A stretch of DNA of 64,000 nucleotides, from contig SMMW01000040.1 of assembly GCA_004794655.1 (NCBI GenBank), positions 2,428,501-2,492,500 on the forward strand, given 5' to 3'. Each line of letters begins with the position of its first letter. Within the stretch, counting starts at the first letter, position 1. This DNA comes from Marisa cornuarietis (lineage: Eukaryota; Mollusca; Gastropoda; Architaenioglossa; Ampullariidae). The position numbers were made by a program, and so were the translations under genes. Shown one piece after another: positions 46,466 through 56,811 of this stretch. The notes beneath the pieces were generated by a model. It worked only from the letters and a program-made list of their open reading frames with translations. It was not told the origin of the DNA and did not search any database.

Positions 46466-49400
46466 TCATTCCGGGGGGAGGAAGGACCTGCTCAAAAAGT
46501 CGGCCTCCACGTTGTCTTCCCCTGCAATAGCCTTGATCTTGATGGGGTAGGCCTGCAGTTGCATCGCCCACCTGGCCAGCCGAGCGCTGCGTAGCTGTGC
46601 GTGTTGCAGGTACTGTAGCGGCTCGTGGTCCGTCTCGACGACAAACTCGCGGCCATATAGGAAGGGCTCAAACCTTTTGACTGCCCATACAATCCCCAGG
46701 CATTCTTTTTCGATAGTAGAATAGTTTTTCTCAGCTGGGGACAGTTTTTTGCTAGCGTATGCTACGGGGTGCGCGGTGCCCCCCTCATGTTGCATAAGTG
46801 CTGCCCCCAACCCCATCTCGGATGCGTCCGTACGTAAAACAAATGGTTTCTGGATGTCCGGAATCTTCATGATGGGCTCTGACGTCAGTGCTCGCTTGAG
46901 AGCCTCGAAGGCCTGTTGGCATTCGGGCGTCCAAACAATTTGCGTCACCCCTGATTTATTTTTGCCTTTAGTGAGGTCAGTCAGCGGCAGGGCAACATCG
47001 GCAAAATGCGGGATGAATTTCCGGTAGTATCCGCACAGGCCCAGGAATGACCTCACTCCTTTTTTCGTCTGAGGCGCCCTGGCTTCTCGAATTTTCTCCA
47101 ACTTGTCGAGCTCTGGTCTCACTCGTCCATTCCCGACAACGTGGCCAAGAAAATTTAACTCGGAAAAGGCTATTAGACACTTGGAGGGACGGGCTGACAT
47201 GTTGGCCTGCTGTAGTCTGCCCAGGACTGCGTCGAGGGCCTCCAGGTGTTGCTCCCAAGTCTCCGTCGCCACGAGTATGTCATCGATGAAATTGTCGACA
47301 TCGCTGCGTTTCAACGGCTGCAGGAGCTTGCGCATGGCGCGCGAGAACACTGCACCGGCCGTCTTAAGGCCAAACGGCAGGGTCACCCAGCGGTACTGAC
47401 CCGCGGGTGTGGAGAACGCCGTCTTATCCCGATCTTCTTCTCGGATCGGAAGCTGCCAGTAGCCCTTTGCAAGGTCCAGCTTACTGATGTAGTTGGCACC
47501 GCTCAGCTTCGTGAAGAGATACTCCGTGTCTGGGATAGGCTCGGCATCAAACTCCAGCACCTTGTTCAAGCTCCGAAAGTCAACACAGAACCTGATCTCT
47601 CCGTTCTTCTTTTTGACAAGTACGATTGGCGCATTGTAGGGGGAGGAGCATGGCTCTATCACTCCCATTTTCAGCATCATCTCTATCTCCTTCATTATGG
47701 TTTCTGTCTGGGAGTACGCCAGAGGGTACTGTCTGATCCTTACTGGCTTGTCCTCGGTCAACTTGATTTCGCACTCGCCGATGTTTGCGCGATGTGGCAC
47801 GTCCGTCAGACAGGCAGAGTGGCGATTCAGTATCTCCTTGATCTGTTCACGCTGCTCTCTGGAGAGGGCGTCGTTGATCCGGACGTCGCCTGGGCCTTCC
47901 GTCGACCCTAGTGGGATGACCGGTATGTCATCATGATCTTTGATTACATCAGCCCCGCCCCCATCCGTGTCGTCAATGATCACTGCCAGGCTGGTCCCTG
48001 GTCCTCTCTCTTCATAGTGCTTCAGGAGATTCGCGTGGTATGTCTTTTGCTTCCTGCCAGTTTGGACTTTATAGTCGTGCGCGCCCACCTTTTCAATTAT
48101 AGCGTACGGGCCTCGCCATGCGACCTCCAGCTTGTTAGCCTTGTTTGGTAGCAACAATAGCACCTTCTGTCCTGGTTGGAAATGGCGTTCTCGCGCCTTT
48201 GTGTTGAAGTAGCGCGCGTGGCGTTGTCCTGCCTTCTCCAGGTTCTGGCGAGCCAATTCACGCACCGTCTCCATCCGGTCACGTAGTTCGATCACGTACT
48301 CTGCCATTGTCCGCCTCTCCGGTTCCATCTCTTCTTGGGTCCAGAGCTGCCTCAGCACCTGCATGGGTCCTCGCACGGTGCGTCCGTACAGCAGCTCGAA
48401 CGGGGAGAACCCTGTGGACTCCTGTGGCACCTCTCTGTACGCGAACAGGAGGGCAGGAATGTAGCGGTCCCATTCCTTGGGGGCTTCCATACAAAGGCGG
48501 CGCAGCATGGTCTTAAGCGTGCAATTAAACCTCTCAACTAGCCCATTGGACTGAGCATGATAGGGGGTGGTTGTTGTGCCCTTTGTGGACAACAGCTGAT
48601 GAACTTGCTTCATCTCGTCGCTAGTGAACTGTGCCCCCCTGTCGGTTAGGACCTCCTCTGGTATACCGACCCGTGTCCACATTTCCCAGAGTGCATCTGC
48701 CACGTGGGTACTGTCGATCCTCTTGAGGGGGACGGCCTCTGGGTAGCGAGTGGCAAAATCCACTGCCACGAGAATGTAACGATGGCCCCTGTCCGAAGTC
48801 GGATGGATAGGGCCCATGAGGTCCACTCCGACCTTCTTGAATGGCTGGTCAATAATTGGCATCTGTCCGAGGGGGATCTTGCGAACTAGTCCCCTGGGCG
48901 TCGTGCGCTGGCATGCATCGCATGATGCGCAGTAGCGGCGTACGTCTTTGCACATCGTGGGCCAGTAAAAACTACTCCATATCCGTTCCCGCGTCCTGCG
49001 GGCCCCAAGGTGCCCAGCCATTGGCGTGTCGTGCGCCATTTTGAGCACCTCGCCCCTCAGCGGGTTTGGTACGACCAACTGCTTGTGCTCGATTCCATCG
49101 TCTCCCGTGTAGATGCGCCAAAGCAGACCCCTTTTGTACTGGAATGTCACGGCCCCCGTTCCTTGTTGCGAAGGGGGCTGCTTCTGGTCGGCTATGGCCT
49201 TGATGCGCTGTAGGCTCTCGTCTTGGCCTTGCAACACCCTCAATTCCTCGGGCTTGATCTTCAGCATCTCTCCTGCACCTTTTAGTGGGGCGCCTCCTTC
49301 TTCTGCGGCCTTCGCCTGCATCCGTGTCTGCACCGGTGCGCACGTCGCTGCATTCTCTTCGTATACTGGCACCTGTATGTCCTCCCCCTCCTTGGTACGC

Positions 49401-50818
49401 ATAGTATTACCTATTATCACCTCTTGGATGAGACTGGGGAACACGGCAGCTTCGACCTCGCCAGAGTAGTAAGGAGACTCCAGGTGGACATATGCGAGAG
49501 GCACCGACTGCGTGTCCATAGATGCATAACGCACCTTTCGTTCGTGGTTCAAGAGGTGCTCCTTGTCCACCAGGTCGCTCCTGACACACAGCAGGTCGGC
49601 CCCTGTGTCACGCACGGCCGTGGTCTCTCGGCCGTTAAGGCGCACTCTTGAGCGAAAGTTAAAGTGCTTCGTCCGCCGCTTGCAATCTTCGCACAGCATC
49701 GACCCACCCCTCGCCCCTTGATTCATCTCCTCTGCAGGGACAACCGCGATCGTGCTCACCACGGCGACCTTCGCGTCGGTGCTTTTATGGAGCTTGGGAC
49801 AATCTCTCTTGAAATGGTCCACCCCTCCACAATGGAAACACGTCTTCTGCCCTCTAATCCCCGCCTGGGTGGAAAGGGGCTCACCTTGCTCCTTTCGCTT
49901 GGCCTCCTGGGGCCGTGGGGTGGGGGATGTTCGATGGTTCCGAGCTGCATCCCTCGCCTCCGTGAACTGCTGGGCCAAAGTCGCCGCTTCCTCTACGTTT
50001 CTAGGCGCTCTTTCACGGATGAACGTAGCCAAGTCGAGAGGCACGCTATTTATGAGCTGCTCCATCAGCAACATGTCCCTCAATTCTTCAAATGTGGCTT
50101 TCTTGCCCGCCAGTTCTAGCCAACGTGACAGGTATAATCCAGCCCTGGCTACGTATTGCTGGAAAGTTTCTCCTCCTTCTCGTCGGGAGGCTCTCAGTTT
50201 ACGTCTGTAGGTTTCGGCCGTTAGGCGGAAACTCGTTAGGAGGGCGACTTTTAACTTGTCATAGTCCTCCGCATCACCCTCGCTGAGGCTTGCATGTACG
50301 TCCCGGGCCTTCCCCTTCAGCAGTGTACCCAGTCTCACTGCCCAGGTGTTGGGGTCCCAGTTCAATATTTTGGCCCAACGTTCAAATTGGCGGAGGTATG
50401 TCTCTAGATCTTCCGTTCCTTCAAACGGCGGTATCTTGAGGCGCATAGACTCAGCCTCCATGCTTGGCCTAATGTGCCTCTCACCACCGTTACTGAGCCT
50501 GGCGATCTCCATATCGCGACGAAGCTCCTCAAATCGGATCCTCTCTTCTCTCTCCTCTTTCTCCCTCTCCTCTCGTTCTTTGGCAAAATCTATCAGCCCC
50601 CCGCCCGATAGCCCTAGCTCCTTGCCTATGCGTAAATACCTCTCAAAGGCGAGCTCTCCGAACTGACTCCCAGGCATCGCGGATGGTGATGGTGAGACCC
50701 GACGTACGGGTGACTCGCCACCCTCAGCACCGCCCCCAAACGACGGACTCGACTCCTCACTGCGCGCTGCCATCTGCGCACGCGTGCGCGTGGCCACGGC
50801 TTCCTCCAGCTCTGACAT
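46466..50818 (-). CDS. Gag-Pol polyprotein, order Gag-PR-IN-RT-RNaseH
   Basis: The start was taken at MSELEEAV (50818); the frame is open back to 51112, but that extension is low-complexity leader. Product 1450 aa. Domains: capsid about 124-292 with a SCAN-like C-terminal part (about 199-292); CCHC knuckle at C327, C330, H335, C340; aspartic protease DTGA at 404-407; integrase zinc-binding H596, H603, C633, C636 and catalytic D666, D726, E762 (35 residues between the last two, so D,D35E); a GPY/F-type module at about 900-930; reverse transcriptase about 1010-1195 with D1115 and the FIDD pair D1179/D1180; RNase H about 1325-1445 with D1331, D1397 and D1440. All key residues are present and no frameshift or stop interrupts it. 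Integrase precedes reverse transcriptase. It should copy and integrate the element's RNA; protein processing sites are not visible. Confidence 0.95.
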   Translation of the reverse strand: MSELEEAVATRTRAQMAARSEESSPSFGGGAEGGESPVRRVSPSPSAMPGSQFGELAFERYLRIGKELGLSGGGLIDFAKEREEREKEEREERIRFEELRRDMEIARLSNGGERHIRPSMEAESMRLKIPPFEGTEDLETYLRQFERWAKILNWDPNTWAVRLGTLLKGKARDVHASLSEGDAEDYDKLKVALLTSFRLTAETYRRKLRASRREGGETFQQYVARAGLYLSRWLELAGKKATFEELRDMLLMEQLINSVPLDLATFIRERAPRNVEEAATLAQQFTEARDAARNHRTSPTPRPQEAKRKEQGEPLSTQAGIRGQKTCFHCGGVDHFKRDCPKLHKSTDAKVAVVSTIAVVPAEEMNQGARGGSMLCEDCKRRTKHFNFRSRVRLNGRETTAVRDTGADLLCVRSDLVDKEHLLNHERKVRYASMDTQSVPLAYVHLESPYYSGEVEAAVFPSLIQEVIIGNTMRTKEGEDIQVPVYEENAATCAPVQTRMQAKAAEEGGAPLKGAGEMLKIKPEELRVLQGQDESLQRIKAIADQKQPPSQQGTGAVTFQYKRGLLWRIYTGDDGIEHKQLVVPNPLRGEVLKMAHDTPMAGHLGARRTRERIWSSFYWPTMCKDVRRYCASCDACQRTTPRGLVRKIPLGQMPIIDQPFKKVGVDLMGPIHPTSDRGHRYILVAVDFATRYPEAVPLKRIDSTHVADALWEMWTRVGIPEEVLTDRGAQFTSDEMKQVHQLLSTKGTTTTPYHAQSNGLVERFNCTLKTMLRRLCMEAPKEWDRYIPALLFAYREVPQESTGFSPFELLYGRTVRGPMQVLRQLWTQEEMEPERRTMAEYVIELRDRMETVRELARQNLEKAGQRHARYFNTKARERHFQPGQKVLLLLPNKANKLEVAWRGPYAIIEKVGAHDYKVQTGRKQKTYHANLLKHYEERGPGTSLAVIIDDTDGGGADVIKDHDDIPVIPLGSTEGPGDVRINDALSREQREQIKEILNRHSACLTDVPHRANIGECEIKLTEDKPVRIRQYPLAYSQTETIMKEIEMMLKMGVIEPCSSPYNAPIVLVKKKNGEIRFCVDFRSLNKVLEFDAEPIPDTEYLFTKLSGANYISKLDLAKGYWQLPIREEDRDKTAFSTPAGQYRWVTLPFGLKTAGAVFSRAMRKLLQPLKRSDVDNFIDDILVATETWEQHLEALDAVLGRLQQANMSARPSKCLIAFSELNFLGHVVGNGRVRPELDKLEKIREARAPQTKKGVRSFLGLCGYYRKFIPHFADVALPLTDLTKGKNKSGVTQIVWTPECQQAFEALKRALTSEPIMKIPDIQKPFVLRTDASEMGLGAALMQHEGGTAHPVAYASKKLSPAEKNYSTIEKECLGIVWAVKRFEPFLYGREFVVETDHEPLQYLQHAQLRSARLARWAMQLQAYPIKIKAIAGEDNVEADFLSRSFLPPE
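49942..50224 (-). other. SCAN-like region in Gag capsid
   Basis: Residues about 199-292 of the polyprotein read AETYRRKLRASRREGGETFQ, then RWLELAGKKATFEELRDMLL, MEQLINSVPLDLATFIRERA and NVEEAATLAQQF. This pattern (Arg-rich helix, RxLxxxE, (L/M)EQ, P-x-x-L-x-x-F/W-(I/V)RE, EEA) parallels the vertebrate SCAN domain. SCAN has been proposed to derive from Gmr1-like Gag. Confidence 0.6.
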
Positions 50819-51233
50819 GGGGGAAACAAACAGAGAACAGGGCTCGATCAGGAAGAACAGTGAACCGTCCCACCTACCACTGAGCTGCCGGAACAGACAG
50901 AAGGAAAAGCTGGCAGCACAATTGGCGGACGCCAAGAAGATAAAAGAGTGCGTAAACTGACCGAGAAAACAAAACCGACCGCGCGATCCGACACGTCGTC
51001 CGCGGCGCAAGTGACCGACCGACCGAAACAACAAGAAAAACAAAACAAAAACGCGGGTGAGTGCACGAGGTTCCCACACCCACAGCCCGCCCGGCCCTGA
51101 GGGGAAAAACACACCCGCACACTCTTACACACTGCGCACTAACTGCGCACAACAGACCCGCTACAAATATACAGACGTCACAAAACAGGACAAGTCTACG
51201 CTCAAGGGTTCGAGGATAAAAGGGTTAGGTAAG

Positions 51234-51251
51234 TACCCCGCATCTCCACCA
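51234..51251 (-). promoter_or_regulatory. primer-binding site
   Basis: Two bases after the 5' LTR the minus strand reads TGGTGGAGATGCGGGGTA. It starts TGG, complementary to a tRNA CCA end. I could not assign the tRNA. Confidence 0.75.
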
Positions 51252-51253
51252 TA

Positions 51254-51981
51254 TGTCGCGGTCATGCCCCCCGGAGCCGCTGGGAAGCACAAACGCAGCC
51301 ACTCACTCAGCCGCCACGCTCACACACTCGCTCAATCGGCCAGGGGTGGGACCGGACGTGCCTATCGAACTATGGATGAGCGTAGACCAAAACAAAGACA
51401 GAGGAACAGTACAAACAAATTTATTATACACAGAAGAAAAAAAAAACCCCAAAAAACAAAAAACAGAAAATTACCTCCCGCACACCGAGCACACTCAAAA
51501 TAATAAACATCCAACAGCATTGCACACAGAACATTCTGCCTGCTTTCACACAACCCCGCATCCGCAGCCCTGAACCCCTAAAAACTATACTAGATGATGC
51601 GGAACCCAAAATCGAACACTCACCCAAACGGCTCGTGGAAAAAAAATCAATCGGTCGATCACCAAGTCGAAGAAAGAAAAGGAGCGCCGTCCGCACGACC
51701 CGCGCTGCCTGCCACAAGAGAAAGACTGTCCCGCAGGGGTAAGAGCGCGCCAAAAACCCGCGTGCGCAGGGGAGAGGGCGAAAAACGGGAGAAGGGGGGG
51801 GGGTTACGTCCAGTCCTGAATGACCGGTCCGCGTGGGGCTCGCGGGACGAGTGGGGTCGCGGCCGCGGTCGGCTGAATCGACGCGCTTCCCCCCGCCCGC
51901 CCGCGTCCCCATGCGACAAGCCAGCAAAGTGCGGTGGAGAGACAAGAGAAAAAGAAAAGAGCAAAAAACAGACACGCGACA
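51254..51981 (-). repeat. 5' LTR of the Gmr1-like element (short form, 728 bp)
   Basis: It has the same termini as the 3' LTR but lacks 881 bp at an A-rich junction (about 51439-51463). Because the two LTRs are copied from one template, the difference arose after insertion or by recombination with another copy. The upstream promoter of this copy could be affected. Confidence 0.92.
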
Positions 51982-51988
51982 ATAAACA
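51982..51988. repeat. right target-site duplication of the LTR element
   Basis: ATAAACA directly follows the 5' LTR; see the left copy at 44589-44595. Confidence 0.7.
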
Positions 51989-52309
51989 TATTTTTGAAAT
52001 AAAAATAAGTAGAAAATTAAACGTTTGCGAAAAGAATGCGAAAACCAGGAGAAGACACAGTACCGCTAAAAATGTAGATGTATCTTTAAAAAAATCAGTA
52101 ACTGATACATGCGTAAAATAATCGTGTTATATATAATATTAAATTCATTTAAACACTCCATAAAAGGAAACAAATCAGACTTTCTGTGAATAGAATGGAA
52201 GGCCTGAAAGGTTTACGCGGATTTCCCAGAACGCGGGATCGCCGCGCCCCTAACGCTCGCGACGCAGAAGGGATTCAGTTCTCCAGAGATTATAGCGAAA
52301 GTAAAAGTG

Positions 52310-53240
52310 TACAGGGTGTTGGGTTTTAAATGACATTGTAAGACTTCTAAGATTAATAGTCTGGCAAAGATATGCACTAGCACGTGTATCTATCTAACTT
52401 TCTGTGCGTGTTTGTGGATACACATATTATTAATCCCTTATCGTCTTTTTTTCTGTAAATTTTACAGGTTCAGATCGGACACAAAACAATACTCTGTTAT
52501 TCGTCAAAATAAATGGATTTTCGTTACTAATTCTTGAAGAGCGATTTTCAACCTTTTGTAAATATTCCCAATCCGCTGTACGGTTTAATACGTGTTTTGC
52601 TGAAGATAAAAGGTTGCCGTTACTTTCTCTCCTTCTTTGACGGCAACCTGTGAAGAAAGATTTAACCAGGGAGAACAGTTGGAGTTGTTACAGTCAACTG
52701 TTTTTAAATGGACCAGTCTGAATGCTATGAAAGCCCGTTACCTTCAAATCATTGTTACCACAGCGTTCATAGAGGCTGTAAATATTTAGCTGCAATAAGA
52801 ACAACGGTTTCTGTACTGTCATGTCTTATAAAGTAGCGTGCAATGTTTGTCTATCGAACATCGTTGTTGATCAAACGTTCATGTGCTTCACTTGTGCACA
52901 CATTGCTGGCTTTCTTTTTAATTATTTAAGTATGATTTTGAGTTTATTCCCTACACAGCTCTGATAAACTCTTGTGTTTCCATGGGGACAAAACATTGTC
53001 ATTGTGCTCACTTACAGATCATGGACGATCTTTTTTCCTGCGAAATAGTTACCTTCACCACTTAAAACGGATCTTAATAATTACCTCCTGTTAAAAGTTT
53101 GCCTCGTGCAACTGTCGCGCGCAAATAAACACAAGGAGAAAAGAAAGAGGAGCGTTTTTTTTTTTTTTTTGTCTTTGCGGGTGTGACCAGGAGGAACTGC
53201 TGGATTGATCTATTGACTACAGTAGGAACCTGGCCGGAGG
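52310..53240. repeat. old noncoding duplication, copy 2 (partner at 41030-42300)
   Basis: It is collinear with copy 1 (see that entry). The offset is near 10.9-11.3 kb, of which 7.4 kb is the LTR element, so the original spacing was about 3.5 kb. A T-run lies at about 53155-53170. Confidence 0.5.
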
Positions 53241-54800
53241 AAATTTTAAAGTCTGCTTGGCATTTTTCAGCAATCGCAACAGTGGTACCTAATGCCACAC
53301 ACTTAAACCTGGGGCTTGTCAGCAGGGTGAACGAGAGAGTAGGTGGAGGTGTATGACAGCCAGTAGCAGACTCGGGTACATTGTGTAAAGAAAGCAGCTG
53401 AAAAGGAAATGGAAAAAGACAACCAAAGTTGTGATGATAATATCAATACATAATAAACACAGCAAGAACAATCGGGAAAAGGAAACACGAGATAATTTTT
53501 AAAAAGATGTTAGCTAAGTGAGGACTTTATTGCAGATAAAAGTAAGAGAAAGGCGTTACTTTAAAGGCTGCAAACAAATAAAAAACAACCTGGACTGCTG
53601 CTGTAGTTCCCTGGCTCCTGGTACTAGAAAGGTTAATAACATGGTTGTTCCTATGACTGCTACTGGTGAACAATCAGTAATAAGGCATTTCTCCTTTAAA
53701 GCTGTCACGTGATGTCGATTGAAAGGATATGCACAGAGAATTACAGCCAGGTAATTGTGGGACGAATGGGGTTTACCTGGTGCGTGGACTCCCCCTGTAA
53801 AAGCTCTGCTTGATATTCGAACCAGACGAGAAAGTCATGGACACCTTGCAGGCAACAATGTAAAAATATTAAGAGGATAGGCAAAACCCTCCTGACTACA
53901 AACTGCGACAAAGCAGCTGAGAAATGTGCATATTAAAGGACTTCTCAGAAAAAACAGCTAAATTCACGTACATGCATACCTATAGTACTAAACCAAACAC
54001 CCCCTGTAAGTTTATTTTTCTTTAGGTGCAATTTCATTAGCACGGTCGAAAGTCATTTTTCATTGTGACAATACCGTTAAAAAAAGAGAGAAGATTCCCG
54101 TTGGTCGTCATTGCTGTCGCCAAGCAAACTACGTCACTACAGAATACCATGCGCTTCAGTAAAGAGGAAATAGATGCTTATGATGCGGCTGTGCCGAGCT
54201 TAGCAACATCACATTGTTATTTATTTATTACAGAGTGTACTTCTTGTGCATCGCACATGCAAGGGCTGCATGGTCCTCTCCAACTGACCCATTCTATTCG
54301 AACATACAAACTGCACAAAGGTAATATTGCAATGGTTACCTCCGTACCACCACCCCACCACCCTCCAACTCCCGAGCAACATATAAATAAACCGGCTCAT
54401 ACAGAACCTGGTTACCGCCTGCTACTCTTTATTTTACGACTTGATCTTTTGAAAACAACTAATTAACGCATTTTATGGTAGTTGCGCACATTTGCAGGTT
54501 TATGCACATTTGCATTATTCAAACAGGATGTATGGTGGACGATATGAGGCAGCGAGTACACGTGTGCTTGGGGCGGAAAGGAGAGAAAGGACAAGTTCAG
54601 GAGGATCAGGAGATGACAGACTTTTTGCGCGCGGGGGGGGAGGGGGTCGATTCAAATTCTTTGGAAAAGGAATGTCAACCTTTGGTAAAGTAGTTGTGAA
54701 ATTTTCCGTAAAAAATCTTTTATGCTTTGTTTTTCTCAAGATGGTGAGTAAGCTCCTTCAGAGCAATCCCGTAGACATGAGTAAGCATTTCTAAACACTA
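53241..54800. other. intergenic stretch, no supported gene
   Basis: A minus-strand segment at 53301-53393 looks like a short exon (acceptor TTCCTTTTCAG, then AAFFTQCTRVCYWLSYTSTY...), but nothing supports it. A plus-strand frame of 133 codons (54065-54466) shows no domain. A G-run lies near 54632. Confidence 0.3.
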
Positions 54801-54812
54801 CCCACGCTTAGC

Positions 54813-55012
54813 ATGCTTTACTTGTGGATATCGATGTTTGTTGTGTTACCATGGACAACGTCCATAGAGACTAATAAAAGCCTTGTGGAGGACCTGGCGA
54901 GCCCAGACGGGGATCTGAATAGGGAGAATCAGTGTGAAGTTTTTTTCGCCTCAGCAGCCGTAAAAAAAACAAAACAATTACCAGCTTGCTTTACAGCCCT
55001 TTGTGAGGAAGG
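54813..55012 (+). CDS. possible first exon of a small secreted protein
   Basis: The frame opens MLYLWISMFVVLPWTTSIET, which looks like a cleavable signal peptide. An acidic stretch follows, then three spaced cysteines (CEVFF..., ...PACFTALCEE), ending at a strong donor GAAG|GTAAGTTT in phase 1. I found no in-phase downstream exon with confidence. A stop-terminated exon-like frame at about 56470-56598 (RRRITQTAIDPSPSEADKRL...) does not fit the phase directly. No function is proposed. Confidence 0.3.
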
Positions 55013-55847
55013 TAAGTTTGCTATTTGAACGTTAATTGTAGGTACTGTGGTTGTTTTTATGTTATTACTTTGCAGAGAAGACTGGTCTGCAAAACTGTTT
55101 TTCAGTGAAAAGTAAATGTCAATTTTTTACTGCTTCATGTTAAAATTCCAATGCTGAAGACACAGAAAAATAACTTCTCAAATGCTAGCCGTTCGGTTTT
55201 GTTTGCTCTTCCTCTTTTTTCCCTCTTTCAATGTCTATTTCTTTCTTCCTTTTAGTTCATCCATCCATCCAACCCTTTTTCATACATTCCTTCCTTCCTT
55301 TTTTCATTCACTCATATTTCTTTATTTCTTTAATTTTTGGCTGTATGTTTCTGTCTTGCCACCTTTCATTATCAGTACCAAAAAAATGAAAAATAGTTTT
55401 AAAAACTGATTATAGCCGTATGCTGTTTACTCTGTTGACGATGTTATTGCTTTGTTTGCTTTCATTCACCTGTTACTAACGGCAACAGCGGCCTGGCTCA
55501 GTTCTAGTCTTCGATCATAACACGTCTTAAAGAGAGGCACAAGCCAACATGCGATTTTTTTTTACGCTTTCTTGCACAAGCGAACAATGCTGTTTACAGG
55601 GCTGTGAGAGCGGAGGTTTTCTAGCCTTCGAAGAAAAATTAACGAATTACAGAAGTACAATCGCTGAAACACCATTGAATTTCTGGGAACAGCTTTTTTT
55701 TTTTAATGAACACTTTGTTTTGTCTGTCTCGTTACTGCTTTGATAATCTGGCTGTGTTCCTTGGTTGTCGTTCTTTCTATTGCGTACACAGTCGCTTGTT
55801 TAGCCAATGACTTTTTGAACTCACGTTCCTCTTTGCCCTGCACAAAC

Positions 55848-55960
55848 AGGTTCGAAACTTGTCTCCGGTTGACTCAGTTGTGGGATGGGTACCTGGCGCC
55901 ACAGATGGCTGGAGAAGGCGATAAGGCAGCTAGGGAAATATGGGTGCGACCACCCTTTTA
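55848..55960 (+). mobile_element. partial tRNA-derived SINE (box B and body)
   Basis: GGTTCGAAACTTG (box B-like) is followed by GGGATGGGTACCTGGCGCC and GGCGATAAGGCAGC, matching the body and tail of the SINEs at 43120 and 56812. The 5' head with box A is missing. Confidence 0.55.
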
Positions 55961-56811
55961 AAAAAGTTCTAACACGTCATCCCCCGTCCCCCACAACGAC
56001 TGTCAAGTCCCAAAACTGCATTTGTTTTCTTTTCTTTCCACCAAACTCTATGACTTTTTGTCCATCAGTCTATCTTTATACAATCTATGAAGTGCTCCGA
56101 TCATAGCTTTTAGTTGAAATATGTAAACGGATCAAGTTACTCCACTTCTCTGTAAACTGCTCTGATTACCTTTCCGCGCTAGCTTTTAACTACCTGAGTG
56201 CGACATCCTGCTACCCTCCTTTCACAACCTGGTATTCAACTACCTGACTTGCCGACACCCACCCAGTCAGGTAACACTTCAAACTCTGCAAACAATTCTC
56301 TTCTCAGTACGACATAATGGTCATTAAAGTCTAGGTGTTCTGGGCCTACTTTTGAGTCCCGGTCGCTAACAACTTTTCGTGTTTGTTTGTTTTTTTCGTC
56401 CTGTCCGTATTTTCATTGATTTTTCCATTACCTTTCCCATGCTGTTTTTCTGTTCTCATTGTCCTCAAGTTTCCAAGGCGACGTATCACACAAACTGCCA
56501 TCGATCCGTCACCAAGTGAGGCGGACAAAAGATTGTTAGGTTACATAGCGATCGAGGATGTCTTGAAAAACAGACTCGTGAAGTCAACGCATGTGTAGCT
56601 GAGCCACTGACTACACTTCTCCGCCACCCGCGCGGACACGTGACGTGACAAGAATTTATTTCACACATGCTTCGAAATTCTGCTGCCGAAATCAGCCAGC
56701 CAGTGGTAAGATGAACTGAGCACGTGGGGCAGAATAAGGAAATAACTACTCACCTCAACATAATTCTGCGGGGGACTGTCACGTACGATGCTCGCGCGCT
56801 GGTCAAGGGAA

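Larger units (their letters stand above)
44596..51981 (-). mobile_element. Gmr1-like Ty3/gypsy LTR retrotransposon, nearly intact
   Basis: The 7386-bp element lies between two LTRs that begin TGTCGCG and end CGCGACA. The heptamer ATAAACA directly borders both ends (44589-44595 and 51982-51988). Minus-strand order is: 5' LTR (51254-51981), primer-binding site, one gag-pol ORF, polypurine tract, 3' LTR (44596-46199). The pol order is protease, integrase, reverse transcriptase, RNase H, as in the Gmr1 group and unlike ordinary Ty3/gypsy. The element is much richer in GC than its surroundings. The open ORF and near-identical shared LTR sequence point to a young insertion. No env-like ORF is present. 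Confidence 0.93.

Noticed and set aside
47246..47911. 221-codon plus-strand frame
   Set aside because: It is antisense to the reverse transcriptase part of the intact pol ORF and is a coding shadow.
50819..51112. N-terminal extension of gag-pol to the first ATG
   Set aside because: The 98 extra residues are hydrophobic/basic leader-like sequence. MSELEEAV at 50818 precedes normal Gag composition.
55182..55409. 75-codon Phe/Leu/Ser-rich frame
   Set aside because: This is translation of a T/C-rich tract with TTCC repeats and is low-complexity.
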